64,000 bases of DNA from Phycisphaeraceae bacterium. Lineage in GTDB: Bacteria; Planctomycetota; Phycisphaerae; Phycisphaerales; UBA1924. This document shows, piece by piece, positions 41,737-50,393 of this stretch. The stretch spans positions 3,100,001 through 3,164,000 of the forward strand of contig CP060234.1 in the NCBI GenBank assembly GCA_023898685.1, read 5' to 3'. Numbering within the stretch: position 1 is the first letter of the stretch; each line of letters starts with the position of its first letter. The notes below the pieces were generated by a model. It ran no database searches and was not told where the DNA came from. It saw only the letters and a program-made list of their open reading frames with translations. A program made the position numbers and the translations under genes.

Positions 41737-42102
41737 ATGAACAAGCAGAAGCACAAATCCCTCAGGCGGACCAGGCGGCGGATCGGCACGCGCAAGCGCG
41801 TGATCGGGACGGCCGAACGCCCGCGGCTGAGCGTCTACCGCTCGCTCAACCACATGTACGTCCAGGTGATCGACGACCTGAGCGGGCGCACGCTCGCCGC
41901 GGCGTCGACGCGGGACAAGGATCTCGACGCGGGCTCGTCGACCGGCAACGCGGCGGCCGCGGCCGCGGTGGGCAAGAAGATCGCCGAGAAGGCGAAGGCC
42001 GCCGGCGTCTCTGGCGTCGCGTTCGATCGGGGCGGGTTCAAGTACCACGGCCGGGTCAAGGCCCTGGCCGACGCGGCCCGCGAGGGCGGGCTGGAGTTCT
42101 GA
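41737..42102 (+). CDS. rplR: 50S ribosomal protein L18
   Basis: 121 residues: RRTRRRIGTRKRVIGTAERP, LSVYRSLNHMYVQVIDDLSG, GVAFDRGGFKYHGRVKALAD. 5S rRNA binder of normal length. Confidence 0.98.
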   Translation: MNKQKHKSLRRTRRRIGTRKRVIGTAERPRLSVYRSLNHMYVQVIDDLSGRTLAAASTRDKDLDAGSSTGNAAAAAAVGKKIAEKAKAAGVSGVAFDRGGFKYHGRVKALADAAREGGLEF

Positions 42103-42166
42103 GAGCAGGCACCGGTGATCGGGCAACGGGCTGAGAGGCCGGGCACCAGGATAAGGCAAAGAGACC

Positions 42167-42883
42167 ATGGCTGAAGTTCTTGACGAAACCAGCAATCTCG
42201 AGTCGACGACCGTCAACATCTACCGCACCAGCGCGACGGTGAAGGGCGGACGGCGGTTCAGCTTCGGCGCCCTCGTCGTCGCGGGCGATCACCGCGGCAA
42301 GGTGGGCTACGGCTACGCGAAGAGCACCGAGGTGCCCAACGCGATCGAGAAGGCCCAGAAGGAAGCGAGGATGAACCTCAAGTCGTTCGCGATGGCGGGC
42401 AAGACCATCCCGCACGAGGTTCAGGGGAGGTTCGGCTCGACGACCGTTCGTCTGCTGCCGGCCAGCCCCGGCACGGGCGTCGTCGCGGGCGCGACGGTCC
42501 GAGCCGTGCTCGAGATGGCGGGCATCACCGATTGCCTGACCAAGGTCTACGGATCGTCCAACAAGCTCAACGTCGTCAAGGCGACGCTAAGCGGCATCGG
42601 GCAGCTCCGCAGCCGCGAGGGCGTGGCCGAACTGCGCGGCGTCGAGATCACGACCACGGACATCGAGGAACGCATCGAACGCGGCCAGCGGTTCATGCCG
42701 AAGATGGTCGGCGAGAAGATGCAGGGCCCGGTCAACACGGTCGGGCAGGAACGCCGCGGTGGGGGCCGAGGCGGCCGAGGGGGCCGGGGAGGCCGGGGCG
42801 GGCGCGACCGCGGGCCGGTCGGCGAGACCCCGAGCGAGCAGAGCGGTGGGGGCGAGGGCGCCGCCGCAACGGCGAGCGAATAG
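42167..42883 (+). CDS. rpsE: 30S ribosomal protein S5 with RGG-rich tail
   Basis: 238 residues against about 165. The core has KGGRRFSFGALVVAGDHRGK, LLPASPGTGVVAGATVRAVL and NVVKATLSGI. An N-terminal extension of ~20 residues and a C-terminal tail of ~55 flank it; the tail has GGGRGGRGGRGGRGGRDRG followed by an acidic, Ser/Glu-rich end. RGG repeats commonly bind RNA. rpmD (L30), usually next, is missing. Confidence 0.97.
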   Translation: MAEVLDETSNLESTTVNIYRTSATVKGGRRFSFGALVVAGDHRGKVGYGYAKSTEVPNAIEKAQKEARMNLKSFAMAGKTIPHEVQGRFGSTTVRLLPASPGTGVVAGATVRAVLEMAGITDCLTKVYGSSNKLNVVKATLSGIGQLRSREGVAELRGVEITTTDIEERIERGQRFMPKMVGEKMQGPVNTVGQERRGGGRGGRGGRGGRGGRDRGPVGETPSEQSGGGEGAAATASE

Positions 42884-42932
42884 GCAAGCACGAGACGCAC
42901 CCGCGGCCCCGGGCCGCGAGGGGATTTGAGCC

Positions 42933-43544
42933 ATGATGATTCACGAGATCACCGCCCTGGCGGGCAAGTACAAGAGCCGCAAGCGTGTCGGGCGCGGTCC
43001 GGGCTCCGGCACGGGCAAGCGGGCCGGGCGAGGCCAGAAGGGCGCGGGCTCGCGGACGGGTCACAGCACCCGCTTCCAGTTCGAGGGCGGGCAAATGCCT
43101 TATTTCCGCCGGATGCCCAAGTTCGGCTTCTCGAACGCGAAGTTCCGCGTCAACTTCTGGCTGGTCAACCTCCGCCAGATCGTTCAGCACCCGGCGTTCG
43201 CGGGCGGCGGCGACGTCACCAACGAGTCGCTCATCGCGGCCGGCCTTGTGCGTGACGACAGCCGCGAGGTCAAGGTGCTCGGCGACCTGCCCGAGGGTGT
43301 CGAGAGCCTGAGCGTGAAGCTGAACGTCAAGGTGAACCGGGTCACCGATCCGGCCCGCAAGCTGATCGAGGCGGCGGGGGGCAGCGTCCACGAAACCGGC
43401 ACCCGTCGCGACGCCGTCCGCGGGGTCGATCGCAATTCGGACGATCGCTCGCCGAGTAACCAGACCAAGAAGGCCAAGCGTCGCGCCTACCAGCAGAAGA
43501 AGGCCGAGGCCGCGGCTCGCGGCGAAGCCCTGAAGAAGTCCTGA
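42933..43544 (+). CDS. rplO: 50S ribosomal protein L15
   Basis: 203 residues against about 145. The N-terminal RVGRGPGSGTGKRAGRGQKG, then FEGGQMPYFRRMPKFGFSN, and LSVKLNVKVNRVTDPARKLI identify it. The C-terminal ~55 residues (from GSVHETGT) are a charged, probably disordered, extension. Confidence 0.97.
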   Translation: MMIHEITALAGKYKSRKRVGRGPGSGTGKRAGRGQKGAGSRTGHSTRFQFEGGQMPYFRRMPKFGFSNAKFRVNFWLVNLRQIVQHPAFAGGGDVTNESLIAAGLVRDDSREVKVLGDLPEGVESLSVKLNVKVNRVTDPARKLIEAAGGSVHETGTRRDAVRGVDRNSDDRSPSNQTKKAKRRAYQQKKAEAAARGEALKKS

Positions 43545-43685
43545 CCCCGTCAGGCCGACGGTGGCCCCGAGAGGACCACACGTGACACCCGTGCCGCGGC
43601 CGCCGGGGCCGCGAGTCATACGCTTCCGCAGTCACGGCTGGACGAGCCGTGGCACATCCAGTCAGTCACGCACGCGAGGCACGCG

Positions 43686-45101
43686 GTGAATATCTTCTCG
43701 ACGATCGTCAATGTGTTCAGCATCAAGGAACTGCGTGACAAGCTCCTGTTCACGCTGGGGATGCTCGCGGTCTACCGCATCGGGTTCTGGATTCCGCTGC
43801 CCGGGGTGAATCAGGGCGTGCTGGCCGAGTATTTCGAGCGGGCGGCCGCCGAGGGCAACGCCGCGGGGCGTGCGGCCCAGTTCGTCTCCATCTTCTCGGG
43901 TGGCGCGTTCGGTCAGTCGACGGTGTTCGGCCTGGGCATCATGCCCTACATCTCGGCGGCGATTATCTTCCAGATCCTGGGGTCGGTGCTCGAGCCGCTC
44001 AAGAAGCTGCGCGAGGAGGGGCCAACGGGCCAGCAGAAGATCCAGGAGTGGACGCGGTATTCCACGGTGGCCCTGTGCATTGTCCAGGCTATCGGGTGGC
44101 TGATCTTCATCACGTCGCAACGCATGGTCTACGCCACCTGGGCTCACAACCCGATCTGGTGGGTGATGTCGGTCTCGGCCCTCACTGCGGGCACGGTCTT
44201 CCTCATGTGGCTCGGCGAGCAGATCGACCGCTTCGGCATCGGCAACGGCGTGAGCCTCATCATCACCGCCGGCATCCTCACCCGGATGCCGCACGCGATC
44301 GGGTGGGTGATCGAGAACTTCGACCCCGGCAACCCCCAGCAACTCGGCTGGCTCCAGCTGCTGATGCTCCTGGGAGGGTTCGTGCTGGTCGTCGCCGGCA
44401 GCGTCGTGATCACCGTCGCGCAGCGGCGGATTCCGGTGCAGCAGGCCAAGCACACCCGCGGCCGCCGCGTGTACGGCGGGCAGCGGTCCTACCTGCCCCT
44501 CAAGGTCAATCACGGCGGCGTGATGCCGATCATCTTCGCGTCTTCGCTCATGATCTTCCCGAACGTGATCCTGGGTGGTCTGCATGACCAGGCGAGCAGT
44601 GCCAGGACCGCCAGCCCCGACTCATGGATCGCGTCCGACTGGTGGTACGGCCTCACCCAGTGGCTCTCCAACAGCATCCAGGTCGGTGAATTCCCCTACG
44701 TTGTGATCTACATCCTGATGGTCTTCTTCTTCAGCTACTTCTGGATCACCGTCCAGTTCAATCCCGAGGAGATGTCCAAGCAGCTCCGCGACCACGGCTC
44801 GTTCATCCCGGGTCTGCGCCCCGGCCCGCGGACGGCCGAGTATCTCGAGACGGTGATGGAGCGGGTGACGTTCGTGGGGGCGGCGTTCCTGGCGATCATC
44901 GCGGTGCTGCCGATGGTGGTGAACAAGTCGATGAACATCGATTTCTCGGTGACCCAGTTCCTCGGGGGCACGGGCCTGCTGATCGTGGTCAACGTGGCCC
45001 TGGACTTCCTCCAGCGCATCGAGGCGAACCTGCTGATGCGCAACTACGCGGGCTTCCTGGGTGGACAGGACGACGGGAGGGGGCCGAGGCTCAGGGGATG
45101 A
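43686..45101 (+). CDS. secY: Preprotein translocase subunit SecY
   Basis: 471 residues, ten membrane segments. Channel protein of the Sec system in the inner membrane. FTLGMLAVYRIGFWIPLPGV (TM1), GIMPYISAAIIFQIL, GIGNGVSLIITAGIL, KVNHGGVMPIIFASS, FNPEEMSKQLRDHGSFIPGL and RTAEYLETVMERVTFVGA are the SecY signatures. GTG 43686 is the start. adk, map and infA, which often follow, are absent. Confidence 0.98.
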   Translation: MNIFSTIVNVFSIKELRDKLLFTLGMLAVYRIGFWIPLPGVNQGVLAEYFERAAAEGNAAGRAAQFVSIFSGGAFGQSTVFGLGIMPYISAAIIFQILGSVLEPLKKLREEGPTGQQKIQEWTRYSTVALCIVQAIGWLIFITSQRMVYATWAHNPIWWVMSVSALTAGTVFLMWLGEQIDRFGIGNGVSLIITAGILTRMPHAIGWVIENFDPGNPQQLGWLQLLMLLGGFVLVVAGSVVITVAQRRIPVQQAKHTRGRRVYGGQRSYLPLKVNHGGVMPIIFASSLMIFPNVILGGLHDQASSARTASPDSWIASDWWYGLTQWLSNSIQVGEFPYVVIYILMVFFFSYFWITVQFNPEEMSKQLRDHGSFIPGLRPGPRTAEYLETVMERVTFVGAAFLAIIAVLPMVVNKSMNIDFSVTQFLGGTGLLIVVNVALDFLQRIEANLLMRNYAGFLGGQDDGRGPRLRG

Positions 45102-45258
45102 CGTTGATCCCCCGGCCCCAGGGCGGAAAGCCGCCGGCGAGGGGCCTACACTCGGGGTTCCCCGGCGACGGGGGAAAGGCGGGGGGTCTGTACACCCCGC
45201 TCGATGTATAGGACGGATACCGAATATCAGCATCTGCGAGATTGGGGCGGGTGGCGAA

Positions 45259-45375
45259 ATGAAGGTCAAGGCGAGTGTCAAGAGGATCTGCAACCAGTGC
45301 CAGATCGTCCGCCGCAAGGGCAAGGTGCGGGTGATCTGCAAGGCCGACCCCAAGCACAAGCAGGTGCAGGGCTGA
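45259..45375 (+). CDS. rpmJ: 50S ribosomal protein L36 (zinc form)
   Basis: 38 residues. MKVKASVKRICNQCQIVRRK with CxxC, then a later Cys and His (VICKADPKHKQ), so the zinc site is intact, unlike S14 and L31 here. It lies 157 nt after secY. The upstream in-frame extension is not coding. Confidence 0.96.
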   Translation: MKVKASVKRICNQCQIVRRKGKVRVICKADPKHKQVQG

Positions 45376-45433
45376 GGCGAATGAAACGAGCCGCCTCGGC
45401 GGGCTGGGCCCGCCGAAGTGAGAGGAGCTGACC

Positions 45434-45811
45434 GTGCCGCGTATCACAGGTGTGGACGTCCCGGATCGCAAGAAGATCCTGTACGCATTGCAGTACATCC
45501 ACGGCATCGGCCCGAAGTTCGCGGCCGACATCCTCGCCGAGGCGCAGATCGACCCCAACACCAAGGCGAACGAGCTGAACGAGCAGCAGATCGCGCAGCT
45601 CAACGGGATCATCGACTCGGGCTACCTCGTCGAGGGGGCGCTGCGTCGGCAGGTGCAGCAGAACATCCAGCGGCTCCGCGACATCCGCTCCTACCGGGGC
45701 GAGAGGCACCGCGCGGGCCTGCCCACCAGGGGCCAGCGCACCCGGTGCAACGCCCGCACGCGCAAGGGCAAGAAGAAGACCGTCGCCGGCAAGAAGGGCG
45801 TCAAGGGCTAA
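45434..45811 (+). CDS. rpsM: 30S ribosomal protein S13
   Basis: 125 residues: RITGVDVPDRKKILYALQYI, HGIGPKFAADIL, RDIRSYRGERHRAGLPTRGQ and RTRCNARTRKGKKKTVAGKK. GTG 45434 start. A hairpin follows its stop. Confidence 0.98.
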   Translation: MPRITGVDVPDRKKILYALQYIHGIGPKFAADILAEAQIDPNTKANELNEQQIAQLNGIIDSGYLVEGALRRQVQQNIQRLRDIRSYRGERHRAGLPTRGQRTRCNARTRKGKKKTVAGKKGVKG

Positions 45812-45823
45812 GTGACCATCGAG

Positions 45824-45848
45824 CCGGGCCGCGACGGCCCGGTCTTGT
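45824..45848 (+). terminator. Hairpin plus short T run between rpsM and rpsK
   Basis: CCGGGCC (45824-45830), 5-nt loop, GGCCCGG (45836-45842), then TCTTGT. Similar in build to the hairpin after rpsJ, and probably only a partial terminator or processing site since genes continue. Confidence 0.45.
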
Positions 45849-45907
45849 ACAACCAGAACTCGTGAGGATCCAGCCCGGTTGGGAGTGTGGATCCGCCGGG
45901 AGCGAGC

Positions 45908-46282
45908 ATGGCCAAGCAGAAGAAGCAGCGCAAGAACGTCGTCCGCGGCATCGCCCACATCAAGGCGACGCACAACAACACGATCGTCACCATCACCGAC
46001 ACCGCGGGCGAGGCGCTCGCCTGGGACTCGGCGGGCACGATCGGGTTCAAGGGCGCCCGCAAGTCGACCCCGTTCGCGGCGACCCGCGCCGGCGAGCAGG
46101 TCGGCCAGAAGGCCCGCAAGATGGGCGTCAGCGAGGTCGAGGTGAAGATCCGCGGGACGGGCGCCGGTCGAGACTCCGCCGTCCAGGGCATTGTCTCCAC
46201 GGGCATCCGCGTCACCGCGATCGAGGATCACACCCCGGTGCCGCACAACGGCTGCCGCCCGCGCAAGAAGCGGCGCGTGTAG
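45908..46282 (+). CDS. rpsK: 30S ribosomal protein S11
   Basis: 124 residues: GIAHIKATHNNTIVTITDTA, GTIGFKGARKSTPFAATRAG, EVEVKIRGTGAGRDSAVQGI and HTPVPHNGCRPRKKRRV. ATG 45908 is the start. rpsD is not between rpsK and rpoA. Confidence 0.98.
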   Translation: MAKQKKQRKNVVRGIAHIKATHNNTIVTITDTAGEALAWDSAGTIGFKGARKSTPFAATRAGEQVGQKARKMGVSEVEVKIRGTGAGRDSAVQGIVSTGIRVTAIEDHTPVPHNGCRPRKKRRV

Positions 46283-46452
46283 GCGACGGAAGATCGTCTG
46301 TGCCGGTGATACTCGCCGGCTTTCACAACCCCCGGGTCGAAGAGAAGGCCGCCCGCGCGCAGCGGAGCGGGTCGGGCCGATGATCGACGCCGGGACCGGT
46401 TCCGAAGGCACCGCTGCATGGGCCGGCCGCATGGTCGGCAGAGGTGGATCAG

Positions 46453-47463
46453 ATGCGAGTCAGATGGCGTGGCCTTGAACTCCCGAGCAGAGTCGTCTCC
46501 GACCCCAAGTTCGCCAGCCCCACCTACGGGCGGTTTACGGTCGAGCCGTTCGAGCGCGGCTTCGGCACGACGGTGGGCAACAGCCTGCGGCGCGTGCTGC
46601 TGAGTTCGCTCGAGGGCGCGGCGGTCGTCACGATCAAGATCAAGGGCGTCGAGCACGAGTTCACGAGCATGCCGGGCGTGATGGAGGATGTCACCGACAT
46701 CATCCTGAACATCAAAAACCTCGTCGTGAAGCTCGAGGGCGATGAGCCCAAGCAGATGCGGCTCGCGGCCCAGGGCCCGGGCGATGTGACGGCCGACCTC
46801 ATCGAGGCCGACCCCGCGATTGAGATCATGAACAAGGATCTCATCCTGTGCACCCTTTCGGACGAGATCCCGTTCGAGATGGAGCTGACGGTCGCCAAGG
46901 GGCGGGGCTACGTCCCGGCGAGCGAGCAGTACAAGTCGCAGGAAGAGCAGGAGGTCGGGGTCATCCCGGTCGACGCGATCTACGGCCCCGTGCAGCGCGT
47001 CCGCTACAAGGTCGAGGAGACCCGCGTCGGGCAGCGCACCAACTACGACAAGCTGCTCATGGAGATCTGGACCAACGGCACCGCGACGCCCGAGATGGCG
47101 CTCGTCGAGGCCGCCAAGATCCTCCGCAAGCACCTCAACCCGTTCGTGCAGTACTTCGAGCTGGGTCAGGAGCGTGTCAGCGACGAGGCCGCCGCGGCCG
47201 CGGGCGTCGACGAGGAACTGATCCGCAAGCTCAACATGCCGCTCTCCGACCTTGACCTGTCGGTCCGGGCGAGCAACTGCCTCGAGTCGGCGCGGATCGA
47301 GACCGTCGCCCAGCTCGTGCAGAACACCGATCAGGACCTGCTCAAGCTCCGCAGCTTCGGGCGCACCTCGCTCCGCGAGGTGAAGCGCAAGCTGATTGAT
47401 CTCGAACTCGAATTGGGGATGGAACTCCCCGAGGGATACCAGATGCCGGCAAAGGCCGACTGA
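46453..47463 (+). CDS. rpoA: RNA polymerase alpha subunit
   Basis: 336 residues. N-terminal dimerisation domain: FTVEPFERGFGTTVGNSLRR and LLSSLEGAAVVTIKIKGVEH; C-terminal domain: ELDLSVRASNCLE-like SDLDLSVRASNCLESARIET and LLKLRSFGRTSLREVKRKL, which contacts UP elements and activators. ATG 46453 is preceded by AGAGG; GTG 46444 is an alternative. Confidence 0.98.
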   Translation: MRVRWRGLELPSRVVSDPKFASPTYGRFTVEPFERGFGTTVGNSLRRVLLSSLEGAAVVTIKIKGVEHEFTSMPGVMEDVTDIILNIKNLVVKLEGDEPKQMRLAAQGPGDVTADLIEADPAIEIMNKDLILCTLSDEIPFEMELTVAKGRGYVPASEQYKSQEEQEVGVIPVDAIYGPVQRVRYKVEETRVGQRTNYDKLLMEIWTNGTATPEMALVEAAKILRKHLNPFVQYFELGQERVSDEAAAAAGVDEELIRKLNMPLSDLDLSVRASNCLESARIETVAQLVQNTDQDLLKLRSFGRTSLREVKRKLIDLELELGMELPEGYQMPAKAD

Positions 47464-47521
47464 GGCCCAGGCGGGTTCGCCCGCACCAGCGGGGGCCCCG
47501 TCGGCCCCGGAGGATTCAGCG

Positions 47522-48196
47522 ATGCGTCACCGCAAGGCAGGCTACAAGCTCGGTCGGACCACGACCCACCGCCAGGCCATGCTCCGCAATATGGCCGCGA
47601 GCCTCTTCGAGCACGGCCAGATCACGACCACGATCCCAAAGGCGAAGGCCCTCCAGCCGTTCGTCGAGAAGATCGTGACGAAGGCTAAGAAGGGCGACCT
47701 GCACAATCGCCGCCAGGTCATCTCGATGCTGGGCGGCGATCGCCGGGCCTTCGCCTGGTCGCATATCGCCAAGAACGCCAGCGAGGACGAGCGCCAGGCG
47801 GTCGAGGGCCAGCGCGAGCGGACCGAGGCGTTCTTCGATCTTCCCCCGGCCGAGGAAGTCGAGCGCAACCGCTACGGCGAGCTCCGCAAAGCGCCCCGGC
47901 TGGTGCGGCACATCTTCGAGAACGTCGCGCCGCGATTCGATGACCGTGAGGGTGGCTACACCCGCATCGTCAAGCTGGGCTACCACCGCCTGGGCGATGG
48001 CGGCGAGCTGTGCGTGATCCAGTTCTGCGGCGCCGAGGAAGGCCCCGAGATCGGCGGCCGCCCCAGCGGACGGCGTCGCCAGGCCGACAAGCGCACCGCG
48101 TACGCCGCCAAGCTTCGCAAGTCGGCCCCGGCCAACGAGGCGCCCGCGGCCGTGGCGGACGAGCCCGCCGCCGGTGACGCCGGCGCCGAGGAGTAG
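47522..48196 (+). CDS. rplQ: 50S ribosomal protein L17, enlarged
   Basis: 224 residues against ~125. MRHRKAGYKLGRTTTHRQAM, ITTTIPKAKALQPFVEKIVT and NVAPRFDDREGGYTRIVKLG are L17. About 50 extra residues (AFAWSHIAKNASEDERQAVE to APRLVRHIF) sit between the two halves of the core, and an Ala/Pro/Glu-rich tail ends the protein. Last gene of the block, with an intrinsic terminator 36 nt past its stop. Confidence 0.97.
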   Translation: MRHRKAGYKLGRTTTHRQAMLRNMAASLFEHGQITTTIPKAKALQPFVEKIVTKAKKGDLHNRRQVISMLGGDRRAFAWSHIAKNASEDERQAVEGQRERTEAFFDLPPAEEVERNRYGELRKAPRLVRHIFENVAPRFDDREGGYTRIVKLGYHRLGDGGELCVIQFCGAEEGPEIGGRPSGRRRQADKRTAYAAKLRKSAPANEAPAAVADEPAAGDAGAEE

Positions 48197-48231
48197 TCCC
48201 GGCGGGGCGTTCCCTGAATCCGAACCGCACG

Positions 48232-48255
48232 AGCCCGCCTCCCGGCGGGCTTTTT
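48232..48255 (+). terminator. Intrinsic terminator of the ribosomal operon
   Basis: AGCCCGCC, 4-nt loop, GGCGGGCT followed by TTTTT (48251-48255). Clear rho-independent terminator. Confidence 0.92.
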
Positions 48256-48311
48256 CATGGGTCTGTCCCGGCGCGGCCGTCGTCCGATCAGCACTATCGA
48301 TCCCCGCGACT

Positions 48312-50393
48312 CTACTGTGGCGCGTCGCCGATCGAATCCACGATCCCCGCATCCCGATCATCCCGCTCCGTCGCCGCCAGCTGGCGCAACATCCGCCGCA
48401 GGTCGATCGCCCCGCCCACACCCAGCCACACCGTCGCCCCGGCCGCGACGGCGAGCATCAGCCACGTCCGCCATTTCCAGAATTCGATCCAGGTCTCCGT
48501 CGTGTCCTGGACAGTACCGCCCCGTGCGAGATGCACCAGCATCCACACGCTTCCGCTCAACGTCACCGCGAACCAGAACGCCGCGAACGAGATGCTCGCC
48601 ACGCAGATCACCTTGTCGCCGAACGAGTGCTCCGGCGAGAACCCGAGCAGCCGCCCGACCAGAGACTCCGCACGCGCCGTCGGGCCCGCTTGGTCGACCT
48701 CCCCCTTGATCTCGTGCGCCCCCTTGTGCAGCATCCGATCGAGGTCGAACGCCGCTTTCCCGCGCCACTGGCCCACCTTCGACACGAGGTAGTACGTCAG
48801 CGAGCACACCGACATCGTCAGCCCCAGCGTCTGCGTCCCGTCGCTGAGGGCATCGGTCACGATGAGCGCCGCCCGATCCAGCCCCGACCCGTCGTGCAGG
48901 ACGCCGTTCACCCCGCCCACCGCCTCGACCATCTGCCGCGCGACGAACACCGCGATGCTCAACGCCGATCCGACCAGCGCCGTCACCCACGCCGCCGACG
49001 GCGTCGCCCGCTTCCAGTACAGCCCCCCGATGATCACCGCGCCCGACCAGCTCAGGAAGAGCCCCCCCGTCGCGTCCATGTATGTCCGGATCGGCTGGTC
49101 GGGCTTGTAGATGAACGCCCCGTACACATACGTGAACGCCGCCACGCCCAGGATCGCCGCCCGCAGCATCCACAGGTGCGCCCGCCGGCCGGGCCGCCTG
49201 CCAAGCGACGATCCGATCGGCAGGATCACGTCCTGCACGAGCACACTCCCCCACGAGTGCAGGTAGGTGTTGTGCGTGCTGATGAACGCCGCGAGCATCA
49301 TCGACGCCATCAGCCCCCGCAGCCCGGCCGGCAGGACCTGCGTGAGCACGAGCGGTACGCGGAGCTGGTCTTGCACCTTGGAGTTCTCGATCGTCTCGAG
49401 CCCCGAAGCCACCGCCGCCTGCACGCCCTCCCACCCGCCGGGGGCCCGCAGCATCACGTACGCGATCACCGGCACCACCATGAAGAACATCAGCCGGATC
49501 TGGAGGTACCAGATCTTGAGCACGCCGCCCATGCGCAGCTCGTGGGCCGTCCGGGCGCTCGTCAGATACGCCTGCTCGCCCTGCCAGCTCCCCTGCCCGT
49601 AGATCACCGCGACGATCGACACCGCGAAGAACATGAACCCGAAGTTCTTGATCTCCCCCGTGTCGAACGGGTTCACCGGGCTCTGGCTCGCCGGCGCCGC
49701 CAGCGCCACCTGCCCCAGCGTCGACCAGTCGACCTGGAAGAGCAGGAACGCCGCGATCACGATGAACGACACGTTGACCAGCACGCCTTGCGCAAAGTCA
49801 GTCGCCGCGACGCTCACCTGCCCGCCCGCGAAGACGAACCACACCGCGACCGTCAGCAGCACCGCCATCAGCACGTCCACCGTCGGCACGCCCAGCCCCA
49901 GCAGGTGCAACTCCGTCGGTAGCCCGCAGAAATAGACGAAGAATCGAGCCCCGACGATCGGGAAAATCGCGAAGTTGAACAGCCCCGCCAGGAAGATGAT
50001 CAGCCCCGAGTACACGCGAAACTTCCGCCCGTATCGCCGCTCGAAGTACTCCGCAAGTGTCAGCGCCCGCGTCCGCCTGAACCGGTAGAACACGAACCCG
50101 AAGAGCATGATGATCACGACCACCAGCCCGATCAGCGGCTCCCACCAGTACAGCGTGAACCCCGACGCGTACCCCTTCTCGAACTCCGCCAGCACGCTGA
50201 TCGCCCCGATGTTCGCCACGCCGTAGGACATGCAGATCAGGTACCGCCCCGCCCCACGCCCCGCCGCGAGGAAGTCGGCGACGCTGCGCATGTACCCCCG
50301 CGTGCGCACGCCGATCGCCAGCACGCCCCCGCACACGAGCGCGACGATCACCCAGTCGATCGGCGCCATCGAGATCTCGGCGAGCGTCGTCAC
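48312..50393 (-). CDS. Sodium:solute symporter (SSS) family transporter
   Basis: About 693 residues, some 14-15 membrane segments. Na+-coupled uptake of sugars, amino acids or other solutes. The N-terminus (DWVIVALVCGGVLAIGV, SVADFLAAGRGAGRYLICMS) and the LTLAEYFERRYGRKFRVYSG loop are SSS hallmarks. It is longer than typical SGLT-type proteins, with an extra cytoplasmic loop and C-terminal helices. GTG 50393 overlaps the stop of the upstream GH3 gene (GTGA), so the two are coupled. The two upstream glycosidase genes suggest a sugar or amino-sugar substrate. Confidence 0.88.
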   Translation of the reverse strand: MTTLAEISMAPIDWVIVALVCGGVLAIGVRTRGYMRSVADFLAAGRGAGRYLICMSYGVANIGAISVLAEFEKGYASGFTLYWWEPLIGLVVVIIMLFGFVFYRFRRTRALTLAEYFERRYGRKFRVYSGLIIFLAGLFNFAIFPIVGARFFVYFCGLPTELHLLGLGVPTVDVLMAVLLTVAVWFVFAGGQVSVAATDFAQGVLVNVSFIVIAAFLLFQVDWSTLGQVALAAPASQSPVNPFDTGEIKNFGFMFFAVSIVAVIYGQGSWQGEQAYLTSARTAHELRMGGVLKIWYLQIRLMFFMVVPVIAYVMLRAPGGWEGVQAAVASGLETIENSKVQDQLRVPLVLTQVLPAGLRGLMASMMLAAFISTHNTYLHSWGSVLVQDVILPIGSSLGRRPGRRAHLWMLRAAILGVAAFTYVYGAFIYKPDQPIRTYMDATGGLFLSWSGAVIIGGLYWKRATPSAAWVTALVGSALSIAVFVARQMVEAVGGVNGVLHDGSGLDRAALIVTDALSDGTQTLGLTMSVCSLTYYLVSKVGQWRGKAAFDLDRMLHKGAHEIKGEVDQAGPTARAESLVGRLLGFSPEHSFGDKVICVASISFAAFWFAVTLSGSVWMLVHLARGGTVQDTTETWIEFWKWRTWLMLAVAAGATVWLGVGGAIDLRRMLRQLAATERDDRDAGIVDSIGDAPQ

